From assembly GCF_019263705.2 (NCBI RefSeq), contig NZ_JADQDK010000001.1, positions 4,278,001 to 4,342,000 on the forward strand: a stretch of 64,000 bases of DNA, in the 5' to 3' direction. Below, piece by piece: positions 42,633-50,351 of this stretch. The stretch comes from Pseudonocardia abyssalis. GTDB taxonomy: Bacteria > Actinomycetota > Actinomycetes > Mycobacteriales > Pseudonocardiaceae. The stretch's first letter is position 1. Every line of letters starts with the position of its first letter. Under the pieces are notes generated by a model. The model was not told the origin of the DNA and did not search any database. It saw only the letters and a list, made by a program, of their open reading frames with translations. A program made the position numbers and the translations under genes.

Positions 42633-44378
42633 TCAGCGCCGGGGCGGGTCTGTGATCCCGAGGTGGCGGATCTTGCGGTAGATGGTCGCCCGGGAGACGC
42701 CGAGCGATGCAGCGGCGGCTTCCCGCTTCCAGCCCACGGAACGCAGCGCCGCGACGATCGTGTCGCGTTCTGCGAGCTCGAGATCGGTCAGCCGCCGGGA
42801 GCCGCTCCGCTGCCTCGGCCGGCACTCCTGCGGGAGGTCGTGCTCGGTGATGTCGCAGTGCATCGAGTTCACGAGGGCGGTGGCGACGGTGCGGCGCAGC
42901 TCGGTGGTGTTGCCGAGCCACTGGCGAGCCATGAGGAGTGCGAGGGCCGCAGCGGTGCACCGGACGCGGCGACCGGCTCCGACGCGCTCGCGGATCACTT
43001 CGTCCACCAGCGCAGGGATGTCGGCACGCCGGTCCCGCAGGGGTGGCACCTCGATCACGACGTCGACCACCGACTCCCAGTGGCACGGCAGCTCGGCCGC
43101 CGAGCCCGTCATCGCGATCCTCGGGGTCGCCGCCCGGCGAGCCGCGTGGCAGACGGCCACCGCTGCGTCCGGCTCGGCCGCCTCGACGTGGCGCAGGAGC
43201 ACCGGTCGCCCGACCTCCACGGCTCGGACGGCTGCTGCTGCCCACCCCGTGCCGCCGCTCTCGCTCGAGCGGCAGTCGAGGTCGACCGGGTCGTCCTCCC
43301 GACCACCGTCGTCGATCAGCACGGTGCGGGCCAGCGTCGCCTTACCGACACCCGGTTCGCCCCGCAGCAGGACGCACCCCGGCACCAACCTCGCCTGGGC
43401 GACGGCGCGCTGCACCCCGCGCCACGCCTCCGACCAGCTGTTCCGGCCAGGTGACCCCTTGGCCGCGCGCGGCACCTCGACCGACTGCTGCGACCTCGGG
43501 CGCGCCTCGGCGAAGGTGACGAGAACGCCTGCGGCACCGGTCCGGTCGGAGACCGGGGAAGCGTGCGCCACGACCGCCCGTGCGCCGCTCAGGACGACCG
43601 TTCCCGTCGTCTCCCGTCCGGTCCGGACGACTCCGACCGCCCAGTCCCAGAGCAGTGCGTGGTCGTGCGGGTCGAAGAGCTGCGCCGCCCGGGTGTTGGT
43701 GAACAGGACGTCCTCGTTCAGGCAGGCCACCGCGTGCGACGTCCGACGGTTGCGTGTCACGAACGCGTCGAACAGCGCCCGTTCGCGCATCGAGGCGAGG
43801 TCGTACAAGCGCTGCTCGATCTCCCCGGCCGCCGCCGTGATCAGGGGCAGCAACAGGTCGTTGGTGTCCTCGACGCTGCAGCTGAGGTCGAGGACACCCT
43901 CGAGTCGTCCGGTGATGGGGTGGATGATCGGGGCCCCCACGCACGTGAAGACCTGCATCGACTCGATGAAGTGGTCGGCGCCCTTGAGCACCAGCGGGCG
44001 CCGCTCGACGAGCACGGTACCCAGCCCGTTCGTCGCCGCCGTCTCCTCCGACGCCAGGGCGCCCTGCACGATCGTGATCCGGTCGAGCTTGCGCGCCAAC
44101 TGGGACGAGGCCGCCTCGCGCCGGACGATCCACCCCCTGCTGTCACCGAGCATCACGCACATCGAGGAACCGGTGAGCTGTCGAGCGAGGCGGTCGAGAA
44201 CGGGATCCGCGGCACGTCCGAGCCGCGTCTCCCCGTCACGGTCACCGTCGAACGGCAGGGCCAGTTCGTGGCCGGGGCCGAGACCGTGCTCCTCGGCCCG
44301 CTGCCACGACGACTCGATCAGGCCGAGGGAACCGGTACCTGCGAGACCGGACCCCGCGGCGGGGTGATCGAGCCTCAT
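42633..44378 (-). CDS. AcoR/MimR-like GAF regulator with degenerate AAA+ and Fis-type HTH
   Basis: 581 aa. N-terminal GAF sensor (about 60-215: SSMCVMLGDSRGWIVRREAA, IVQGALASEETAATNGLGTVLVERRPLVLKGADHFIESMQVFTCVGAPI), a second sensory stretch, then an AAA-like domain with Walker A RGEPGVGKAT but no GAFTGA sigma-54 loop. It ends in a Fis-type HTH (KREAAAASLGVSRATIYRKIRHLGI). Actinobacteria lack sigma-54, and relatives such as MimR activate monooxygenase operons without it. Probable binder of TCTCA-n4-TGAGA. ATG 44378 with GAGGAG. Confidence 0.83.
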   Translation of the reverse strand: MRLDHPAAGSGLAGTGSLGLIESSWQRAEEHGLGPGHELALPFDGDRDGETRLGRAADPVLDRLARQLTGSSMCVMLGDSRGWIVRREAASSQLARKLDRITIVQGALASEETAATNGLGTVLVERRPLVLKGADHFIESMQVFTCVGAPIIHPITGRLEGVLDLSCSVEDTNDLLLPLITAAAGEIEQRLYDLASMRERALFDAFVTRNRRTSHAVACLNEDVLFTNTRAAQLFDPHDHALLWDWAVGVVRTGRETTGTVVLSGARAVVAHASPVSDRTGAAGVLVTFAEARPRSQQSVEVPRAAKGSPGRNSWSEAWRGVQRAVAQARLVPGCVLLRGEPGVGKATLARTVLIDDGGREDDPVDLDCRSSESGGTGWAAAAVRAVEVGRPVLLRHVEAAEPDAAVAVCHAARRAATPRIAMTGSAAELPCHWESVVDVVIEVPPLRDRRADIPALVDEVIRERVGAGRRVRCTAAALALLMARQWLGNTTELRRTVATALVNSMHCDITEHDLPQECRPRQRSGSRRLTDLELAERDTIVAALRSVGWKREAAAASLGVSRATIYRKIRHLGITDPPRR

Positions 44379-44409
44379 CGCCGTCTCCTCTCTGCGTAGC
44401 ACCGGGGCG

Positions 44410-45315
44410 TCAGCCCACTGAGCGTGTCGATGCGCGCTCGCGGACGAAACCGCCGATGCGGTCGATCGCCGCCTGGGCCTCGGGGATCTGGTCCGCGAAC
44501 ATCTGGAAGACGTGCACCATCTCGTACCCGAGCTGCAGGTGGGCCTCCCCGCCGGAGGCGAGCACCTTGTCCACGATGCGCACGGCGTCGTCCTCGAGGA
44601 CCTCGCTCGTCCCGGCCTGCACCAGAAGCGGCGGCAGCCCGGCGAGGTCGGCGAAGAGCGCGGACACCCGGGGATCGGCGGGGTCGATCCCGCTGTCCCC
44701 GATGTAGCCGTCGGCCATCTGCTGCAGCAGATCGCGGTTGACGAGGGGGTCCACCGCCTCACGGGCCGACATCGAGTCCCCGCTGAGCGTCAGGTCCGCC
44801 CACGGCGAGCACAGGAAGGCTGCCGGTGGTAGGACATCGCCGGCATCGCGCAGCGCGACCAGGAGTGCCAGCGCGAGGCCTCCTCCGGCGGAGTCCCCGG
44901 ACACGACGAGATCAGCGGCGTCGACGCCCTCGTCGGCCAGCATCCCCCGGTACACGGCGAGAGCATCGTCCAGCGCCGCCGGGCTGGCGTTCTCCGGCGC
45001 GAGCCGGTAGTCCGGCAGGAAGACCGACGCGCCTGCGGCACGCGCGATCCGAGCGGCCAGGTCGCGGTGGCTCCGCGACGAGCCGATGAGGTAACCGCCG
45101 GCGTGGAAGTGCAGGACGGTGGTCCGGTCGGACTCCGGGACGGAGATCCACAGGCCCGGCACGCCGCCCACGGTTCCTTCCCGCACGGTCGCGTCGGAGG
45201 CCGGTTCCGGACACATGGCGTCGAACCCGACGCGCATGGTCTCGATCGTCGCGTCCGGCCCCAGCCACTTCCCGTACGCGGCCTCGGCGATGTCGTTGAC
45301 CCTCTGAGAAACCAT
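44410..45315 (-). CDS. Alpha/beta hydrolase, hormone-sensitive-lipase (HSL) family
   Basis: 301 aa. Oxyanion motif HFHAGGY, nucleophile GDSAGG, Asp in QAGTSEVLEDDA and His in EMVHVFQ. Carboxylesterase/lactonase type, cytosolic (no signal). Follows the SDR by 36 bp and precedes the regulator by 31 bp on the same strand, so in the island operon; may open a lactone or ester made by the flavoenzymes (inference). Confidence 0.88.
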   Translation of the reverse strand: MVSQRVNDIAEAAYGKWLGPDATIETMRVGFDAMCPEPASDATVREGTVGGVPGLWISVPESDRTTVLHFHAGGYLIGSSRSHRDLAARIARAAGASVFLPDYRLAPENASPAALDDALAVYRGMLADEGVDAADLVVSGDSAGGGLALALLVALRDAGDVLPPAAFLCSPWADLTLSGDSMSAREAVDPLVNRDLLQQMADGYIGDSGIDPADPRVSALFADLAGLPPLLVQAGTSEVLEDDAVRIVDKVLASGGEAHLQLGYEMVHVFQMFADQIPEAQAAIDRIGGFVRERASTRSVG

Positions 45316-45351
45316 CGTGACTTCCTTAGTGCTGTCGGGACGGGAGCGTTG

Positions 45352-46194
45352 TCAGCCGGTCTTCTCGGTGAACCCGAGATCGATCTTCAACTGCTGGCCC
45401 GTGATGAACCGGGCGTCGTCGGAGGCCAGGAACACAATGGCGTTCGAGACGTCACGCGCCTCGATCCACGGCTGCTGCAGGGCGTGCATCGACCCGAACG
45501 CCTGCGCGTAGTTCTCCTTCGTCCGTTCCTCCGGGGTCGCGTCCGGCAGGAACAGCTCGTACATCGGCTGGTTCTGGATCATGTCGGTGTCGACGTTCGT
45601 CGGGTGCACCGTGTTGACGCGGATGTCGTACTGCGACACCTCCTGCACCAGTGCGCGCATGATCCCGACCACGCCGTGCTTGGCCGCCGTGTAGTGAGCC
45701 ATTCCGCCGAACCCGACCATCCCCGCCGTCGAGCTCGTGAGGATCAACGACCCGCCCGCCCCGCGCTCGATCATCGAGGGCAGCGCGGCCCGGACGGTCT
45801 TCCAGACACCCGTCAGGTTCGTGCCGATCATCTCGTCCCACATCGCGTCGTCCATCGACCACGTCGACGTCTGGCTCCAGATGCCGGCGTTGGCCAGCAC
45901 CACGTCGATGTGCCCGAACTCCGACAACCCGTCGGCCACGGCCGCGTTCAGCGCAGCCGTGTCACGGACGTCGGCCTGCCTCGTGACGACGCGCCGATCG
46001 AGCTCCTCGACCAGCTTGGCGGTCTCGGCCAGGTCCTCGGGACGACCCATCGGGTACCGGACCGATCCGAGCTGGTCGCACACGTCGACGGCGATGATGT
46101 CGGCTCCCTCCTCCGCGAGGCGGAGGGCGTGCGACCTGCCCTGGCCCCGTGCGGCGCCGGTGATCAGCGCGACCTTCCCGTCCATGCGTCCCAA
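45352..46194 (-). CDS. Mycofactocin-type SDR oxidoreductase (3)
   Basis: 280 aa. GKVALITGAARGQGRSHALRLAEEGADIIAVDVCDQLGSVRY, Ser in LTSSTAGMVG, Tyr/Lys in HYTAAKH, cap MIQNQPMYELFLPDATPEERTKE. A TTG at 46194 (GGACGCATGG follows) gives MGRMDGK, aligning with the other two SDR starts, and is preceded by GAGGAG; the ATG at 46185 is the alternative. First gene of the 46194-42633 operon. Confidence 0.86.
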   Translation of the reverse strand: MGRMDGKVALITGAARGQGRSHALRLAEEGADIIAVDVCDQLGSVRYPMGRPEDLAETAKLVEELDRRVVTRQADVRDTAALNAAVADGLSEFGHIDVVLANAGIWSQTSTWSMDDAMWDEMIGTNLTGVWKTVRAALPSMIERGAGGSLILTSSTAGMVGFGGMAHYTAAKHGVVGIMRALVQEVSQYDIRVNTVHPTNVDTDMIQNQPMYELFLPDATPEERTKENYAQAFGSMHALQQPWIEARDVSNAIVFLASDDARFITGQQLKIDLGFTEKTG

Positions 46195-46285
46195 CGCGGG
46201 CTCCTCTTCGTCGAGTGGCGAGGCGCTCCTCGAAGCGCCCCTACCTGCTCCGACTATCTAAGGCGAGGGCAGACAGTGGCCCGGG

Positions 46286-46299
46286 TCTCAATTGTGAGA
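46286..46299. promoter_or_regulatory. Shared operator, site 2
   Basis: TCTCA-ATTG-TGAGA, one base different in the spacer from site 1 and at nearly the same distance (92 bp) from the SDR start. Confidence 0.68.
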
Positions 46300-46896
46300 G
46301 TGGTGGCTCAGCTGCTGGCTGTGCATCAGGTTCGAGACGACCCTGCTGGTCAGGCCAAGCCGGATGGGGGCACCGCTGTTCGTTCCGAGGCGTCCGGTCG
46401 ACCAACGCCCACTCGAGTCACTCGCCCGGAGGTACGCGAGGGCCGCATAGCCTGTTCGGCTGAGGAGCGCTGCCTCGCTGGGTGCGAGGGCCGCATCGGT
46501 CACACGCGGTCGAGGCAGGTCTGGGTGCGTTCCTGCAGCAGGACGGCCCCCTCCTCGTCCGCCTGAGCGCCGTCAGGTGGCGATGTCGGGGTAGGGCATA
46601 GGGATACGCTTCGTGCTCCGCGTAGGTCTCTGGTGCTCAAGCGGGCCGTATCGCGCTCGAAGGGCGATGAACGGGGTCAGCGTGAGCAACGGGTGGGCAA
46701 CCATCTCGAAGAGCGTGACGTGGTCGTGCTCGCGCAGCGCCCGACGCTCCTCGTCAGTTGAGGCGAGCCATGTCGTCTACTCGGCGTCGATGCAGCTGAG
46801 CAGACGTCCGGCGTGTTCCGACTCCCACCAGGTGACGGTCTCAGCGGGTGCAGCATGAACTCGGCGCGGTCGTGCTGGACACCAGCGCGCCGCGCA
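46300..46896. other. Gene-poor scar with a possible minus-strand pseudogene
   Basis: No intact gene. Between about 46596 and 46858 a minus-strand frame reads TVTWWESEHAGRLLSCIDAE, a stop at 46777-46779, then WLASTDEERRALREHDHVTLF and EMVAHPLLTLTPFIALRA. This looks like eroded coding sequence, but I cannot assign it. The remainder shows nothing. Confidence 0.4.
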
Positions 46897-47202
46897 TCAA
46901 CGATCCGCCGACCCGAAGCGGCCCATTCCGCCCGGCTTGAAGTTCTCGAAGACGACATCGGCGCGGCGGGCGGGCTCACGCGCTGCGGCGACGTCGGCCT
47001 CGTCGCGCAGGTCCAGGACGATCGAGCGCTTCCCGCGGTTGATCCCGAGGTAGTAGGTCGAGACACCCTCGCGGACCGGCGGTGTCCAGGTCCGTGTGTC
47101 GTCACCGGACGGGCCTTCCACCTCGGCGCCCATGTCGGCCAGGAGCATCGTGGTGTAGGGGCCGGCCAGGATCCTCGAGAAGTCGGCTACGACGAGCGCA
47201 CC
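46897..47202 (-). pseudogene. CaiB/BaiF family III CoA-transferase fragment
   Basis: Only the N-terminal 100 residues remain: GALVVADFSRILAGPY, TMLLADMGAEVEGPSGDDTR, YYLGINRGKRSIVLDLRDEAD, RADVVFENFKPGGMGRFG, then a premature end. A full enzyme is about 380-400 residues. Upstream in-frame sequence to 47421 looks non-coding. Confidence 0.75.
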
Positions 47203-47486
47203 ACTGGTCGGCGCTGACCCGTTCGCGACGTTCTCGACTGCGCTCGCGAAGCACCCCTTGGGCCTCCCGGCCGTGCTGGCGGTCGTGGCCGTCGCCGCCG
47301 TCGTGGCGCAGCGCACCGGCGTTGGCGGAAGAGCGGTGGTGCCTCGCTTCTGAGCGTCTCGCGGGTCGACCACCGAAGCGCCCGGACTCCGTCGACGGCC
47401 CTCGGTGCGGGAGTCGGACACGACACCGCGCCCACCACTGTCGTCCGGCTCATGGCACCAACCTGACAGAAGAGGAACCGCAAGCG

Positions 47487-47872
47487 ATGCAGGTCGACAA
47501 CCAGACCCCGATGAGCGGGTTGACGTCCGAGGAGGTGGTCGCTCGTCGACGCGACGGCCAGGCGAACGCCGCAGTGGGGGTTCCTTCCCCAGCTACGCCA
47601 CAATCGTGCGCACCAACCTCTTCTCGTTCTACAACTCGATCCTCTTCCTCTTCGTCATAGGCACCGCGCTGCTGCTGCTCGGGCACTACAGCGACGCGCT
47701 GACCAACGTAGGACTCGGGCTGACCAACGCCGTGATCTGCGCGCAGGAGATCCGGGCGAGGCGCAAGCTCGACCGGCTGCAGCTGCTCGACCAGGCTCAG
47801 GTGGCCGCCATCCGGAACGGTGCCGACGTTGAGCTCGAACCACACGAGGTCGTGCGTGACGACCTGTGCGGC
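47487..47872 (+). pseudogene. P-type cation-ATPase N-terminal fragment, frameshifted
   Basis: ATG 47487 (GAGGAACCG upstream) starts MQVDNQTPMSGLTSEEVVARRRDGQANA, then the frame changes near 47575 at a run of G. It continues FPSYATIVRTNLFSFYNSILFLFVIGTALLLLGHYSDALTNV..., QEIRARRKLDRLQLLDQAQVAAIRNGADVELEPHEVVRDDL. These are the first two membrane helices and start of the actuator domain of a P-type ATPase. The protein is cut there, with unrelated DNA after. Confidence 0.75.
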
Positions 47873-48022
47873 TGCGGTTGGACGTATCGCGAGCATGTCT
47901 CCCGTCATGGAACGCCGCATGCCACGAACCACACGTCATCCCAGACCACAGCAGACTCGTGAGGCGGAACTCAGGGCCTGGTAGGACTGGGGTGGGCCCC
48001 GGGGAACGGGTCGTTGCCCGTC

Positions 48023-48065
48023 CTCCTGAAGCGGGTGCCGCGGGCTCGAATCCTGCCGGGGGCAC
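48023..48065 (+). repeat. Third, degenerate att copy
   Basis: 40 of 43 bp match the tRNA-Arg 3' half (A-to-G at CTCCTGAAG, A-to-G and T-to-C in GCGGGCTCG). It begins at the same anticodon-loop position and ends at the same base as the two perfect copies. Marks the right end of element 2; faint arm-like sequences (CATGGAAC, CATGCCAC) lie about 115 bp before it, as at attR of element 1. Confidence 0.85.
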
Positions 48066-48076
48066 GACGTCATGGG

Positions 48077-48376
48077 TTACGCCTGAGCGCGCAGGAGCGC
48101 TGCTACCGCCGGCACCTCGACGGTCGCGGCCTGCCACCGCAGGTCCGGCTGGATGCGGTGGTACGCGTGCACGAGGACGTTGCGCAGGCCACCGAGTCCG
48201 GCCCAGTCGACGCCGGGATGCTCCGTCCTTCCTGCGTCGCTCATCGCGCGCGCCGCCTCACCGACGATCTCCATGAGACGTTCGGTGACCAGACGCAGGT
48301 CCTCGTCGGCGAGCCACGCCTCGTAGTCGACCGCGTCGAGCAGGTCGGCCAGGCGGTGTTCGTCCCCGCGTGTCAG
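48077..48376 (-). CDS. HepT-like ribonuclease (HEPN) toxin
   Basis: 99 aa if started at the CTG 48376 that overlaps the MNT stop (CTGA); the first ATG (48274) would drop helix 1. HEPN motif [14 protein letters not shown] (R-x4-H-x-Y) and the preceding [12 protein letters not shown] are typical of HepT. As in known modules it should be neutralised by AMP-ylation of the Tyr by the neighbouring MNT. It starts 12 bp after the att copy, at the edge of the element. Confidence 0.75.
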   Translation of the reverse strand: MTRGDEHRLADLLDAVDYEAWLADEDLRLVTERLMEIVGEAARAMSDAGRTEHPGVDWAGLGGLRNVLVHAYHRIQPDLRWQAATVEVPAVAALLRAQA

Positions 48377-48585
48377 ATCCGCACCGCCTCATCGAGGGTG
48401 TGGCGGTCCCGGTCGAGCAGAGACCGTCCCGCTTCGAACCGCACCAGTACGTCGAGGTCGCTGCCCTCGACGGCCTCACCGCGGGCCACCGACCCGAGCA
48501 CCCGGACGTGACCGGCGCCGCGACGAGCTGCGACGGTGAGGACTGCCGTCCCCAGGTGTCGCAGGTGGTCGGGCGTCATGACCAT
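48373..48585 (-). CDS. MNT-type nucleotidyltransferase antitoxin, short
   Basis: 70 aa from ATG 48585 (a TTG at 48651 would give 92). The motif [22 protein letters not shown] is the G-S-x10-D-x-D core of minimal nucleotidyltransferases. It stops at [13 protein letters not shown], earlier than usual MntA proteins, lacking the C-terminal part. It might still be functional as a minimal domain or be damaged. Confidence 0.72.
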   Translation of the reverse strand: MVMTPDHLRHLGTAVLTVAARRGAGHVRVLGSVARGEAVEGSDLDVLVRFEAGRSLLDRDRHTLDEAVRI

Positions 48586-48694
48586 CCGGTCATCATCGCG
48601 TCCACCCGGCACATCGTCCGCCCCGTCGCGCGGGGCTGCGAGGTCCGACAACCGGGGTGCGCGTCGCGATCAGGCGCTCTAGCGTCACCCGACG

Positions 48695-49192
48695 ATGACC
48701 GACTCCACCGACACCCGCATCCGCCGCGCCATGGCCAACTCCACCAAGGGCGAGACCGGGCGGATGACCCTGCCCCCGTGGGTGCGCGACCTAGACCTCG
48801 ACGCCGTCGACGACGTGCTGGGGTGGCGCGACCCGAAGGCGCCGGACCGCGGGGTCCTGCTGCTTCCGGGCGACGAGGGCGACGACGGGGTCGTGGCGAT
48901 CGCGCTACGGGCCGGGGAACGGGCGGCGCGGGCCACCGCGATGTGCGCGCTGTGCCGCACCACCCACGCCCCGGGCCGGGTGGAGCTGCTGGTGGCGCGG
49001 CGTGCCGGGGCGGCGGGGCGCAACGGGGACACCGTCGGCACCTACGTGTGCGGCGACCTCCGGTGTGCGCAGCACGTGCGGGTCGAGAAGGCGACGGCGG
49101 CGCTGCGGCCGACGCCGGGCACGAGCGTCGAGGAGCGGCGCGAGGGTCTCCGGGAACGGGCACGGCGGTTCGTCGACGCCGTGCTGAGCTGA
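48695..49192 (+). CDS. FBP-domain treble-clef zinc-finger protein
   Basis: 165 aa. A four-Cys treble-clef: CALC (near residue 90) and YVCGDLRC, in the FBP C-terminal layout MCALCRTTHAPGRVELLVARRAG ... GTYVCGDLRCAQHV. Relatives bind EF-G in Gram-positives (FusB/FBP group); in actinobacteria function is untested. ATG 48695 with no strong Shine-Dalgarno. Normal-looking, so the chromosome resumes here. Confidence 0.8.
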   Translation: MTDSTDTRIRRAMANSTKGETGRMTLPPWVRDLDLDAVDDVLGWRDPKAPDRGVLLLPGDEGDDGVVAIALRAGERAARATAMCALCRTTHAPGRVELLVARRAGAAGRNGDTVGTYVCGDLRCAQHVRVEKATAALRPTPGTSVEERREGLRERARRFVDAVLS

Positions 49193-49198
49193 GGGACG

Positions 49199-50330
49199 TC
49201 AGGCCCGCGAACCCTGCCTGACCAGCCGCCGCCGGTGGGCCGCCATGCGGACGGGGGCGACGGTCCACCCGTACCCGTCGTAGTCGCCGACCCGCTGCAC
49301 GAACGCCAGGATCAGCCGCCCGCCCAGCACCTCGGTGCACACCTGGAGGTAGGCGCCGTCGGGCGTGGTCTCGTACAGCACGCCCAGGTCGCGGAACTCG
49401 GCCAGCCGGGCAGGTGAGAGGTCGAGGCGGGCGTCGAGGTCGGCGTAGTAGTCGTCGGGGATGCCGAGTAGCGGGGCACGCGCGGCCCGGGCGGTGGCGA
49501 GGACGTCGTCGGTGGCCAGTGCGACGTACTGGGGCTCCGCGACGCCCGGTGCCCACTCCCCGCGGCGCAGCAGCGAAACCCGACGGCGCGAGCCGGACCC
49601 GGCGGCGGGGGCGCGGCTGCGGACCAGCCCGGACGGGGCGGCGAACCCACCCACCGCGGCCGGTTCCAGACCGAGCACCGAGCGGTGGAACAGCGCGGCC
49701 TCGTCGTAGTGGTCGAAGGGCTGGGCGAAACCGACGTGGTCGATCCCCGTCACCCCGGTCCCGGACGCCGGCCCGCCGGTGGCCACGAAGTCACCCGTCC
49801 AGCCGGCCTCGGTCCCGGTGCGGCAGAAGAACAGGCCCGTCCCGTCGGGGGCGGTGACGGCGGCAAGGTCGGCCTCGGCGGGTCCGCGCTCGCGCGGGAG
49901 CTCGGGTGCGCTCAGCCGCGCCGCCCGGCGGGCCGACGCGGACGGGTCGGCCGAGTCCACGGCCAGGGGCCGACACCGCCGCCCGGTCACCGACGTGGTC
50001 GACCAGGATCCGGGCACCGCCCTGCTCCCACCGCTCGACGGGCTCGGTCCGGTGACGCCCGGTGCGGGCGAACCCGAGCGAAGGCCAGCACGTCGGTGAC
50101 GGCCCCGTCGGTGCCCGCGGCCAGCTCGACGAACGTGTGCCCGGCCAGCTCCGGCGCCGGCTGGGCCACGGGATCGGCCCCGTGCCCGGCCGCAGCGGTG
50201 GCCTCGGCGAGCGCGGCCTCCGGCCCGGTGGCGTCGGCCGTCGACGTCGAGGACGACGAGCTCGCCGACACCCAGCCTCAGCAGCGCGTGCGCCGCCGCC
50301 GCGCCCGCTCCGTGCCCGGGGTGTCGGCGG
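49199..50330 (-). pseudogene. Remains of quinate/shikimate catabolic genes (dehydratase-HPPD-like and AroE-like)
   Basis: Three broken parts in order on the minus strand. First, about 50310-50240, GAGAAAAHALLRLGVGELVVLDVDG looks like the NAD(P) motif of a shikimate/quinate dehydrogenase. Second, HTFVELAAGTDGAVTDVLAFAR then, in another frame, RTGRHRTEPVERWEQGGARILVDHVGD. Third, the C-terminal HPPD-like half to 49199 with GIDHVGFAQPFDHYDEAALFHRSVLGLEP and AFVQRVGDYDGYGW, as in bifunctional 3-dehydroshikimate dehydratases. At least two frameshifts and a truncated front end; the C-terminal frame (49199-50017) alone would be 272 aa. Confidence 0.68.
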
Positions 50331-50351
50331 TGCGCATCGCCTGAGCGCCGG

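Larger units (their letters stand above)
33877..48065. mobile_element. Degenerate second element at the same tRNA site, now a catabolic island
   Basis: Starts with an att copy, 12-bp-spaced arm sites of a different sequence (33969-33988) and an integrase pseudogene in the same layout as element 1. It ends at a 40/43-identical att copy (48023-48065). Between them are integrase debris, a flavin/mycofactocin-type catabolic cluster and truncated genes; no transfer genes remain. Reading it as the relic of an older insertion, tandem to the newer one, is inference from this symmetry. Confidence 0.72.

Noticed and set aside
42633..44378. Sigma-54 activator
   Set aside because: No GAFTGA loop, and actinobacteria have no sigma-54; called AcoR/MimR-like instead.
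47487..47872. Functional small membrane protein
   Set aside because: Its two frames join into the N-terminus of a P-type ATPase with a frameshift and sudden loss of similarity; a pseudogene is simpler.
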